Assembly (NCBI GenBank): GCA_964446485.1
Contig: CAYUOU010000011.1
Span: 1-64,000 of the forward strand
Direction: 5' to 3'
Length of the DNA stretch: 64,000 nt
Origin: JBDRRP01 sp964446485
Lineage (GTDB): Bacteria; Desulfobacterota; Desulfobacteria; Desulfobacterales; JBDRRP01
A program made the position numbers and the translations under genes. Shown here in pieces: positions 17,768 to 24,729 of this stretch. The notes under the pieces were generated by a model. It saw nothing but the letters and a program-made list of their open reading frames with translations. It was not told the origin of the DNA and made no database searches. The number at the start of each line of letters is the position of its first letter. Positions within the stretch are counted from its first letter, which is position 1.

Positions 17768-17867
17768 CACCAACGTCGTTGTCCGCTTTCTCGCCTTCGA
17801 CAAGGACATGATCAAAAAGGCCGCGGGCCTTTGCCGCTGCGCCGTCAGACTGCCCATTGCCGATTAG
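17754..17867 (+). pseudogene. VapC PIN-domain toxin, N-terminal fragment
   Basis: A GTG-started frame reads VTVDTNVVVRFLAFDKD, the first strand of a PIN nuclease with its first metal-binding Asp. It runs only 37 residues before TAG at 17865. The other acidic residues of the active site are missing, so it cannot be an active toxin. Repeat-rich DNA begins about 20 bases further on, so the 3' part was probably lost in a rearrangement there. Confidence 0.55.
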
Positions 17868-17888
17868 GTCAAGGACCGGTGGCAGATT

Positions 17889-18099
17889 GATACTCTCCTC
17901 CTGCCTTTGTCCTTGACTGCAGATCCCTCGTCGTGAACTCCTCGGGATGACATAGGGGGTGAAGGTTTCGGGATGACATAGGGGGTGAGGGTTTCGGGAT
18001 GACATAGGGGGTGAGGGTTTCAGGATGACACGCAATGTCGGTGACACCTTGCGCATGACACGTTTTCCCGTGTCATTCCGAACGTTGGTGAGGAATCCG
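17889..18099 (+). repeat. Intergenic repeat element, copy 1, with 26-bp tandem repeats
   Basis: Bases 17889-17952 recur almost unchanged exactly 1800 bases later (19689-19752), and 18063-18099 recurs at 19783-19819. Inside copy 1, 17943-18030 holds a 26-base tandem repeat (about three units plus a partial, each starting CGGGATGACATAGGGGGTGA). The GGGATGACA ... TGTCATTCC ends are inverted with respect to each other, as in MITE/REP-like mobile intergenic elements. No gene is seen in it. Confidence 0.7.
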
Positions 18100-18173
18100 A
18101 AATTGAGAAGATCAACGGAAAACGGTGACATCCGGCAAGAAAAACGACAGATGCCCTTACTTTGACGGCCTTA

Positions 18174-18237
18174 ACTCCAAACAATCCCAACGCTCCAAAC
18201 GCTCCTAACGATCCAAACGCGCCCAAACGCTCCCGAT
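18174..18237 (+). repeat. Degenerate 9-bp satellite (CTCCAAACG-type)
   Basis: About seven imperfect 9-base units related to CTCCCAACG lie just beyond the 3' end of the broken DUF4143 ATPase. The same satellite in purer form follows the intact DUF4143 ATPase at 21040-21282. Both are preceded by a similar TTGACG..CCTTAACTCC string. Confidence 0.7.
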
Positions 18238-18250
18238 GCCGCCAAAACCG

Positions 18251-19013
18251 CTACAGCATCCACCAGGGCACGGCAAAAAGCTGTTCGTCCAGACGGATCG
18301 GACTTGGCACCGCGCAAACGATCAGCCCGGGGCCGATGCGCGCTTTGGGAAAACATTCGCGCAGGATCCCGACGGCCTTGCCGTCGTTTCGTGTGGGGTT
18401 GCTCTTGGCCTTGATCTCAATGGGGAAAAGGATGCCGTTGATCTCCAGGATCAGATCCACCTCCGCACCGCCGTAGCTTCTGAAATGATAGATCTCCGGC
18501 TGCAGAGGCCAAGCTTGAACCGCCTTGATGATTTCGAGCGCCACCCAGGTCTCGAACAGGGCGCCCAGCAGAGGGTGGCCGCCGATGGCATCGGGGGTGC
18601 CGATTTTCTGCAACTGGCAGATAAAACCGGTGTCGGCGAAGTATCCCTTGGGCCTTCCGGCGATGCGCTTGACCGGATTGCGGGAAAAAGCCGGCAGGGA
18701 AAACCACAAAAAGCCCTTTGGTCCCCAGGCGGTCCACCTGACGTTTGATCGGGCCAAGCAATTCGGGTGCATACTGGATTTCGTCCAGAAAAACCGGCGG
18801 CGGGTTGTTTTGTAAAAAAAATTCAGGGTCTTGTCTGGCGTTGGCGACATCCACCACCGGGTCGAAAACGACCGACGCGACCTTTTGGCCGAAAAGATGC
18901 TTCACCAGGGTGGATTTTCCCACCTGACGCGCGCCGAGAACCGCCAACACCGGATAGTACCGAAACAGTTCAAGAAGTTATTCTTCGATGAGGCGGGGTC
19001 GATAGGTATTCAT
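18251..19013 (-). pseudogene. DUF4143-type AAA ATPase, broken
   Basis: From ATG 19013 the frame reads MNTYRPRLIEE, then a TAA stop (18978-18980), then continues in frame with FRYYPVLAVLGARQVGKST (Walker A) and PPVFLDEIQYAPEL (Walker B). Around 18700 the coding frame shifts: the C-terminal part, in another frame, reads KGYFADTGFICQLQKIG, RSYGGAEVDLILEI and IEIKAKSN, the PD-(D/E)XK-like DUF4143 domain. About 150 residues of the usual middle are missing. A nonsense codon, an internal deletion and a frameshift make this a clear pseudogene. Intact relatives are single-protein ATPases of uncertain role, common in anaerobes; one lies at 19888-21039. Confidence 0.85.
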
Positions 19014-19130
19014 GGGCAGCCTTCAGATATTCTGTATTTTCGGGAATGATATTCCCGATATTACAGACTTCTGGGTGGGTGGCAAGCCAATCTTGTTTCT
19101 TGCGCAAAAAGCGCCAAGCGCAATGCCGAT

Positions 19131-19340
19131 GTAGGGCGCGGGGTTTATCCCCGCCCACGGCCAGGACCAATTGCCATCGCCGCTTCGGATGCCTGCGGGC
19201 GGGCATAAAGCCCGCCCCTACGCCTGATGACGGCAAGCGGCACCCTCTGTAGGGCGCGGGGTTTATCCCCGCCCGCGACCAGGACCAATTGCCATCGCCG
19301 GCTCGGCTGCCTGCGGGCGGGCATAAAGCCCGCCCCTACG
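19131..19340 (+). repeat. Two copies of a 92-bp palindromic repeat
   Basis: The units 19131-19222 and 19249-19340 are nearly identical (118-base period). Each begins GTAGGGCGCGGGGTTTATCC and ends with its imperfect inverse, GGGCATAAAGCCCGCCCCTA, so each can fold into a long hairpin or cruciform. The GTAGGGGCGGGGTTTATCCCCG core also appears in the tandem repeats at 56880-57151, so this is a dispersed family in the genome. Confidence 0.8.
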
Positions 19341-19463
19341 ATTTTGGCGCAGGGCTGTGGCCCGACCAAAATGCAGCATAATGCGGAAAAGTCTTGACTA
19401 TTCCGCAAAGCATTACAGTATAGTCGCAAAACTTTTCGCGCTGAAAGGACGGTCGCGGTTGGA

Positions 19464-19655
19464 ACGGCAGCAGAGACAGCAGATCATCTCAGAGCCAAGC
19501 GATCTTTCGATCAACCCTCCAAAACGCTTCGCCGGTTCGCCGCGCGCCACAACGTCGATGCCGTTCAACTGGTTCTCCATCTCAAGCACGAGAAGGTCAT
19601 CGATGGTATTCAGGTTCGGCGCGGCGCGGACTTTCTCGCCGCGCTTTCACTGTAG
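19464..19655 (+). pseudogene. Probable C-terminal remnant of a DUF4143-type ATPase
   Basis: An open frame ending at TAG 19653-19655 reads KTLRRFAARHNVDAVQLVLH, then LKHEKVIDGIQVRRGADFLA, which resembles the last ~50 residues of DUF4143 ATPases. No start codon or ATPase part precedes it. Upstream lies an AT-rich segment with an inverted repeat TGCGGAA/TTCCGCA (19382-19388 and 19401-19407) and TTGACT at 19394, possibly the promoter of the lost gene. Interpretation as a remnant is moderately sure. Confidence 0.4.
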
Positions 19656-19688
19656 CCGCTGATCAAAGCGAGGGATTTTTTACCGGTT

Positions 19689-19819
19689 TATACTCTCCTC
19701 CCGCCTGTGTCCTTGACTGCAGATCCCTCGTCGTGAACTCCTCGGGATGACACCGGAGGCGAGGTTCGGGATGATACGCCTCTTTCCCGTGTCATTGCGG
19801 ACGTTGGTGAGGAATCCGC
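19689..19819 (+). repeat. Intergenic repeat element, copy 2
   Basis: Second copy of the element at 17889-18099. Its left 64 bases match with about two mismatches at an offset of exactly 1800, and its right part (TTTCCCGTGTCATT...GGAATCCG) matches 18063-18099. The internal 26-base tandem repeats of copy 1 are missing here. Confidence 0.75.
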
Positions 19820-19831
19820 CGTTCACGACTC

Positions 19832-19860
19832 TTGCAATTCAACTTTTTCTCCGCTAATAT
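19832..19860 (+). promoter_or_regulatory. Sigma-70 promoter of the intact DUF4143 ATPase
   Basis: TTGCAA at 19832-19837 and TAATAT at 19855-19860 with a 17-base spacer, 27 bases before the ATG at 19888. A GGAGG ribosome site lies between them and the start. Confidence 0.55.
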
Positions 19861-19887
19861 GCATGTATATTGACGGAGGCCACGACG

Positions 19888-21039
19888 ATGTACAAAAGAC
19901 GGCTCGACCTTCCCCGATCCCCGCAAACCAGTTTCTTTCTCTGGGGGCCGCGCCAGACCGGCAAGACCACCCTGCTCAAGGCGTGCTATTCCGACGCCTG
20001 GCGCATCGACCTGCTCAAGACCGACGAGCTGGTGCGCTATCTCAAACAGCCTTCCCTGCTGCGCGAGCAGGTGGCTTCCCTGCCGGCAAAGACCTTGGTG
20101 GTGGTGGACGAAATCCAGAAGGCGCCCGTGCTGCTGGATGAAATCCACTACCTGATCCAGGAGCGGCAGACGGTTTTTGCCCTTTGCGGTTCCAGCGCCC
20201 GCAAGGTGCGCCGGGGCCATGCCAACCTGCTGGGAGGCCGCGCCGTCCGCTATGAACTGCTGGGCCTGGTGGCCGAAGAGTTGGGCGATGATTTTACCAT
20301 CGAGCGCTTCGTCAATACCGGCCCCTTGCCCGAGCACTACGGCGCACGAGACCCGGCCCTGAGGCTGCGCAGCTACGTGGACGACTATCTGCGCGAGGAA
20401 ATCCTGCAGGAAGGGCTCACGCGCCAGCTCCCGGTCTTTTCCGACTTTCTGCGCCTGGCGGCCATCGGCGACACCGAGGTGCTCAACATCGCCAACGTCG
20501 CCAGAGAGGCGGGCATGGCCGCCTCCACGGTTCGCGACCATTACGGCATTCTGGTGGACACCTTGATGGGCGCTTTTTTGCCGGCCTTCACCCTGCGGCC
20601 CAAACGCCGCACCGTCCAGGCACCCAAGTTTTATTTTCGCGACATCGGGGTCGTCAATCACCTGGCCCGCCGGGGCGCCGTGCAGCCCGGCGCCGAGCTT
20701 TTCGGCAAGGCCTTCGAAAACTGGGTCTTTCACGAGCTGTCGGCCCACAGCCGCTATAGCCAGCGGTTCTATGAGCTGTCCTATTGGCGCCTTTCCAGCG
20801 GGATCGAAGTCGATTTCATCCTCGGGCCGGCCGCGGCCGCCATCGAGGCCAAGGGAAAAACCCGGGTGAACGTGGAGGATTTGAAGGGACTGCGCAACTT
20901 CAAAAAAGACTTTCCCCAGGTCGGCGAATCCATCGTCGTCTGCCTGGAGAAACATTCCCGGATCACCGAGGACGGGATCCGCATTCTGCCCTACCGCGAA
21001 TTTGCACGGATGCTCTGGAAGGGAAAATTGACGCCTTAA
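19888..21039 (+). CDS. DUF4143-domain AAA ATPase
   Basis: This 383-residue protein has a P-loop domain with Walker A FLWGPRQTGKTTLLKA (about residues 14-29) and Walker B LVVVDEIQKAPVLL (about 71-84). The C-terminal DUF4143 domain has FYFRDIGVVNHLARRG and the nuclease-like GIEVDFILGPAAAAIEAKGK (D...ExK). The family is widespread in anaerobes and archaea; its job is not established, though links to mobile elements and stress have been proposed. The start was set at ATG 19888 because GGAGG lies about nine bases before it; a TTG at 19870 is less likely. A 9-base satellite begins directly after its stop. It appears intact, unlike the relative at 18251-19013. Confidence 0.88.
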   Translation: MYKRRLDLPRSPQTSFFLWGPRQTGKTTLLKACYSDAWRIDLLKTDELVRYLKQPSLLREQVASLPAKTLVVVDEIQKAPVLLDEIHYLIQERQTVFALCGSSARKVRRGHANLLGGRAVRYELLGLVAEELGDDFTIERFVNTGPLPEHYGARDPALRLRSYVDDYLREEILQEGLTRQLPVFSDFLRLAAIGDTEVLNIANVAREAGMAASTVRDHYGILVDTLMGAFLPAFTLRPKRRTVQAPKFYFRDIGVVNHLARRGAVQPGAELFGKAFENWVFHELSAHSRYSQRFYELSYWRLSSGIEVDFILGPAAAAIEAKGKTRVNVEDLKGLRNFKKDFPQVGESIVVCLEKHSRITEDGIRILPYREFARMLWKGKLTP

Positions 21040-21282
21040 CTCCTAACGATCCTAACACTCCCAACGCTCCCAACGCTCCCAACGCTCCCAACGCTCCCAA
21101 CGCTCCCAACGCTCCCAACGCNNNNNNNNNNNNNNNNNNNNNNNNNNNNNNNNNNNNNNNNNNNNNNNNNNNNNNNNNNNNNNNNNNNNNNNNNNNNNNN
21201 NNNNNNNNNNNNNNNNNNNNNCCAACGCTCCCAACGCTCCCAACGCTCCCAACGCTCCCAACGCTCCCAACGCTCCTAACCT
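21040..21282 (+). repeat. 9-bp satellite (CTCCCAACG)n containing an assembly gap
   Basis: Near-perfect tandem units of CTCCCAACG run up to a block of 100 Ns (21122-21221) and resume after it. The gap length is a scaffold placeholder, so the true array length is unknown. Read in one frame it would encode repeating Asn-Ala-Pro, but no gene supports this. It lies between the convergent 3' ends of two ATPase genes. Confidence 0.9.
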
Positions 21283-21289
21283 GGGCTGC

Positions 21290-22864
21290 TCATCCCCGAA
21301 TCACCGTAATCGCCCGGCCGCTGACCGTCCTGGCCGCTTCGACGGATGTCCGCTCGCGGATCGGGGGCAGGCTGCCGCGGCGATCGAAGATCATCAGCCA
21401 GCCGGAATCCAGCGACAGGCCCGCCAGATAGGCGTCGATCTGCTCCAGCCCCTTTGGCAGCGGATCCGGCTCCTCGTCCCGCCAAACCTTCAGCTCAATG
21501 GCCAGCGTCACCGTCCCGTAACGGGCACACAGGTCCATCCGGCCCCGGCCGATAGCATATTCCCGCTCGAGGGTGCCGCCGCCGTTGACCACGCGATGCA
21601 AAAAGGCCATCAGCACCAGGTGGGGCGCGATTTCGTGGTAGGGCGCACTGCCCATCAAGGGTTCGCCGTGCTGGCGCCAGAATTCCAGAAACGATTCCAG
21701 GAGAGCCGCCGGGACCAGACTGCCATCCGGATTGAGCCAGGCCGGTGAAATGTGCGGCAATGAATCCTGCGGCGCACCGGCCAAGGCCCGGGGAATCACC
21801 TCCCGATAGATCGGATTGGCGATTACCAGGCCACCCGCGCCTTCCCGCCGGATCAGCCCCAGATCGATCACATACTGGCGGTCGTCATCCGTGCCTTCGG
21901 TGATGATGCCGCCGGCCAGCATGGGTTCCACCACCCGCCTGACCCTGGGCTCCAGCAGCTTGTCCGCCAACTGATCCAGGTGCGTCACCCGTCTTTCGAT
22001 CAACCGCTCTTTGGCCTGAGCAACCATTTCCGAGGTGATTGGGCAGGAACGATCCCGGCCTGTTTTCATTTCAAAACAAACTTCGTAGGCCAGCGCATTG
22101 ACCAGCCAGGGCTGCCCGCAGGTATATTCCCAGATCAGGGTTAAGGCATCGGGCTGAAAAACCTGGCCGGTATCTTGGGTATGCGCTTGCAACAGCGCGT
22201 AAACCTCATCTTGGCTGAAATCTCCCATTCTGAGTGACTTTGCCTTGATATTGAATGCGCTGCCGCCGGTGATAATCGCTTTCTCCTGGCTGGAATGGAT
22301 CCGGTAATCCTTGATATCCCGCACCCCGCACAAAATGACGGATTTAGGAAACCGCTGCGGCCGATCGGGATAGCCCGCTCGAAGCTGACGCAGCAGGGAG
22401 ATGAGGGTGTCGCCGATCAGGGCGTCCACCTCATCCAGGATTAAAACAGACGGATCGGAGGCCAACTGGCACCACCGATTGAGGAATTCTTTGACCGCGG
22501 ATGTCGCGGGGACCCGATTCAACACCTCATCGGCGAGAGTTAACGCATTCTCGTCGCCCAGGCTGTCCCTAGCCGAAAGCGCCAGGCTATGCACGACTTC
22601 CGCCATGCCGAGTTCGATGTTCTCACGGGCGGCCTGGGCGCCTTCGATGTTGGCATAGAGGGTCCGGTAACTGCCTTTCCGGTTCAAATAAGCCGCCAGT
22701 GCCATCAGGCTGCTGGTTTTGCCGGTTTGCCGAGGCGCGTGCAGCAGAAAATACTTCTTGCGCGCCAGCATCTCAAGCACCTGCGCCAGATCGAAGCGCT
22801 CCAGCGGCGGCAGGCAGTAGTGGTCCTGGCAGTTGACAGGGCCTTCGGTGGTGAAAAATTTCAT
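21290..22864 (-). CDS. AAA ATPase with C-terminal PD-(D/E)XK nuclease-like domain
   Basis: This 524-residue protein has an N-terminal AAA domain of the AAA_35/ORC-like type: Walker A HAPRQTGKTSSLMALAA (about residues 43-59), Walker B SVLILDEVDALIGD, and a winged-helix-like middle. The C-terminus (residues ~420-520) has YAIGRGRMDLCARYG, then LAIELKVW, the D...ExK signature of a PDDEXK nuclease fold. Proteins of this build are common in accessory DNA of anaerobes; their role is unknown, with defence or mobile-element control suggested. Its 3' end faces the satellite array. It begins about 64 bases beyond the end of a GT2 gene transcribed in the same direction. Confidence 0.8.
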   Translation of the reverse strand: MKFFTTEGPVNCQDHYCLPPLERFDLAQVLEMLARKKYFLLHAPRQTGKTSSLMALAAYLNRKGSYRTLYANIEGAQAARENIELGMAEVVHSLALSARDSLGDENALTLADEVLNRVPATSAVKEFLNRWCQLASDPSVLILDEVDALIGDTLISLLRQLRAGYPDRPQRFPKSVILCGVRDIKDYRIHSSQEKAIITGGSAFNIKAKSLRMGDFSQDEVYALLQAHTQDTGQVFQPDALTLIWEYTCGQPWLVNALAYEVCFEMKTGRDRSCPITSEMVAQAKERLIERRVTHLDQLADKLLEPRVRRVVEPMLAGGIITEGTDDDRQYVIDLGLIRREGAGGLVIANPIYREVIPRALAGAPQDSLPHISPAWLNPDGSLVPAALLESFLEFWRQHGEPLMGSAPYHEIAPHLVLMAFLHRVVNGGGTLEREYAIGRGRMDLCARYGTVTLAIELKVWRDEEPDPLPKGLEQIDAYLAGLSLDSGWLMIFDRRGSLPPIRERTSVEAARTVSGRAITVIRG

Positions 22865-22928
22865 AAAACCTTTACCCCGTTGAATAAAATGGATTCCGGC
22901 CAGGACTTCGGTTTTGCTGCTTCGCGTT

Positions 22929-23822
22929 TCACGCCTGTTCTTTCCGCTTTCCCTCTTCCCGATCGCCGCGCCGCTCGAAGCGCATCTGTGAAATCTGCTC
23001 GCTGATCATGCCCATCAAAAAGACGATGACCGAAGAGTTTAACAGCAGCGCACTCATGTTGGTGAAGCGCCCCTCGGTGATGAAAGTGAAAAGGTACCAG
23101 AGCATCCCCAGCATGAACATCGTAAAACTGATCGGCAAGAAGACCCGCATCGGGGAAAACAGGGTGCAGATGCGGGTGATGATCATAAAGAAACGCACAC
23201 CGTCCTTGAAAAGAGAGATATGGCTCTTTCCTTTGAGCCGTTTTCCTGAGCGGATGGGTACGTACCGGAGGCTCTGGCCGGTGCGCAGCACCGTCAGCGT
23301 CATGGTGGTGGGATAGGAATAGGTGTTTGGCAGCAGATACAACAGGCTGCGAGCCGCCGGCGCCTTGATCGCCCGCAGACCGCTGGTCAGATCACGGATG
23401 GGAAACTTGGCCACGTAACTGGCAAACCGATTGTAGGCAGCGTTTCCGAATGCACGCCCCAGCGAGGCCTGGTCATTAAAAGCGCGCGCGCCGACCACCA
23501 GATCGTATTGCGGCAGATGTTCGAGAAGCCGCGGGATGTCTGCGGGGTCGTGCTGACCGTCGCCGTCCATGAACACCAGGATATCGCCGGTGGCCTCGCG
23601 GATACCGCTTTTAACGGCTGCACCGTTGCCGATGTTGTAGGGGTGGGAATACACCCGGGCGCCGGCGGCCCGGGCCACATCGGCGGTGTTATCCGCAGAG
23701 CCGTCGTCAATGACCAAAATCTGGAAATCGGGCCCGGCGGCCCGCACCCCGGCCACGATGCCGCCGATGCTTTCGCCTTCGTTATATGCCGGAATGATTA
23801 CTGAAACCGTGGGTACTGGCAT
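22929..23822 (-). CDS. DPM1-like glycosyltransferase family 2, membrane-anchored
   Basis: This 297-residue GT2 protein has a catalytic domain of the dolichol-phosphate mannose synthase type: VSVIIPAYNEGESIGGIVAG, ILVIDDGSADNTADVA, then ILVFMDGDGQHDP (DxD metal site) and DLTSGLRAIKA. Two C-terminal membrane helices follow (ISFTMFMLGMLWYLFTFI and NSSVIVFLMGMISE). Such enzymes charge polyprenyl phosphate with one sugar for periplasmic GT-C transferases, several of which lie downstream. The last helix is also found alone at 16911-17066. Its 5' end overlaps the tail of the RelE-like gene by 41 bases. Confidence 0.87.
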   Translation of the reverse strand: MPVPTVSVIIPAYNEGESIGGIVAGVRAAGPDFQILVIDDGSADNTADVARAAGARVYSHPYNIGNGAAVKSGIREATGDILVFMDGDGQHDPADIPRLLEHLPQYDLVVGARAFNDQASLGRAFGNAAYNRFASYVAKFPIRDLTSGLRAIKAPAARSLLYLLPNTYSYPTTMTLTVLRTGQSLRYVPIRSGKRLKGKSHISLFKDGVRFFMIITRICTLFSPMRVFLPISFTMFMLGMLWYLFTFITEGRFTNMSALLLNSSVIVFLMGMISEQISQMRFERRGDREEGKRKEQA

Positions 23823-24123
23823 CGCGTTCCATTTCAGCTGATTTGCGCTTCAAGGCCGACCTGTAAATTTCCTTGTCCCTTCGCGGCCCCACGGCCAGGA
23901 CGTAAACCGCCACCGTTTTCTCTCTGACCCGGTAAACGATGCGATAATCCCCGATGCGCAGTTTACGAAAATCGGCCAGATTCCCCGCCAAGGGGGCTCC
24001 GAATCGCAATGGCGCACGTGCCAGCTTTTCATCGATGGCCCTGACGACACGCCGTGCGGCCGAGGCCCCGATGCTTTCTAAATCTTCTTCGACGGCATGG
24101 TGATAAACAAGCGACCACGTCAT
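23782..24123 (-). CDS. RelE/ParE-family toxin
   Basis: This 113-residue protein has a RelE/ParE core in its first ~88 residues: MTWSLVYHHAVEEDLESIGA, APLRFGAPLAGNLADFRKLR, IGDYRIVYRVREK and YVLAVGPRRDKEIY. RelE toxins cleave mRNA on the ribosome; ParE relatives poison gyrase. The last ~25 residues exceed the usual length and overlap the start of the GT2 gene, so the original stop may have been lost. Its ATG overlaps the antitoxin stop by four bases, the standard order for this toxin-antitoxin type. Confidence 0.85.
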   Translation of the reverse strand: MTWSLVYHHAVEEDLESIGASAARRVVRAIDEKLARAPLRFGAPLAGNLADFRKLRIGDYRIVYRVREKTVAVYVLAVGPRRDKEIYRSALKRKSAEMERDASTHGFSNHSGI

Positions 24124-24389
24124 CTTCCGAATTTCTCCATAATGTAACCGTGAGACAAGGCCTTGCTGCTTTCAAAAGTATCCATGCGTGATAGCGCCAG
24201 TGCTGTCAGGCGCAGGTCCTCCATTTCCTCCAGCATGGATTCGTAGCTTGCCATGGACAGCAGGATGGCTTTCGGGGCATTGTTCTTCAAAATGATGAGT
24301 TTTTCAGCCTCGCCCTTTTCCAGCGCATCCAAGGTGGCGGATGTTTTTTTCGAAAGCGCCGTTGCTGAGAGATAGTCTGTGGAACGCAT
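24120..24389 (-). CDS. Phd/YefM-type antitoxin
   Basis: This 89-residue protein begins MRSTDYLSATALSKKTSATL and has LIILKNNAPKAILLSMASYE, the Phd/YefM (or RelB-like) fold in which the N-terminus binds DNA and the C-terminus neutralises the toxin. The C-terminal helix (TALALSRMDTFESSKAL) probably contacts the RelE-like partner. GGAGG lies just before the ATG on the coding strand. A perfect 10-base inverted repeat lies 19 bases upstream and is a likely autoregulatory operator. Confidence 0.82.
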   Translation of the reverse strand: MRSTDYLSATALSKKTSATLDALEKGEAEKLIILKNNAPKAILLSMASYESMLEEMEDLRLTALALSRMDTFESSKALSHGYIMEKFGR

Positions 24390-24407
24390 GATTCCGATCC
24401 TCCAATT

Positions 24408-24437
24408 ATCCGATTATCCCCTGCAATATAATCGGAT
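24408..24437 (-). promoter_or_regulatory. Operator-like inverted repeat of the toxin-antitoxin operon
   Basis: ATCCGATTAT (24408-24417) and ATAATCGGAT (24428-24437) form perfect 10-base arms around a 10-base centre. The site lies 19 bases before the antitoxin start, where Phd/YefM proteins normally repress their own promoter. Confidence 0.65.
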
Positions 24438-24600
24438 TTTTTACTGATGTAAACCGGCGCATCTATCCGGGAATGCGCGCCAGGCCACTTCTTTTGACTG
24501 CAAGCGGAGTACTTATTGGTTGTCCGCATCCTACATTTTATCCTGTAAATCCTGTCTAACCCCTCTTCAAACCAAAGAATTTTCAGACAGGATCAACAAA

Positions 24601-24720
24601 TGCCGTATCCTTCTCAGCGAAGATCTGCAGCACGGATTTATCTGGCACGGGCTTTCCGTCATCAGCCCGTTCGCCGATCCGGTCCATCCCCTGCTGCGCG
24701 GGCTTCTCGAAAACCCATAG
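24601..24720 (+). pseudogene. PIN-domain (VapC) toxin, C-terminal remnant
   Basis: A short frame ending at TAG 24718-24720 reads CRILLSEDLQHGFIWHGLSV and ISPFADPVHPLLRGLLENP. SEDLQHG is the final strand of PIN nucleases with a conserved acidic residue, followed by the usual NPF-like turn. The N-terminal three quarters is absent; upstream is a genomic-repeat-like string (ATCCTGTAAATCCTGTCTAA). No function is expected. The rest of 24438-24600 shows no gene. Confidence 0.55.
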
Positions 24721-24729
24721 CCCTGCCCT

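Noticed and set aside
17943..18030. 26-base tandem repeats as a possible CRISPR array
   Set aside because: The units are directly contiguous with no unique spacers, and no cas genes are nearby.
19394..19424. Promoter TTGACT...TATAGT upstream of the ATPase remnant
   Set aside because: The spacer is 19 bases and the downstream frame is only a C-terminal remnant, so it was not listed as a separate promoter.
21041..21282. Asn-Ala-Pro repeat protein across the satellite and gap
   Set aside because: It arises only from translating a 9-base satellite and 100 Ns; there is no start, ribosome site or conserved domain.
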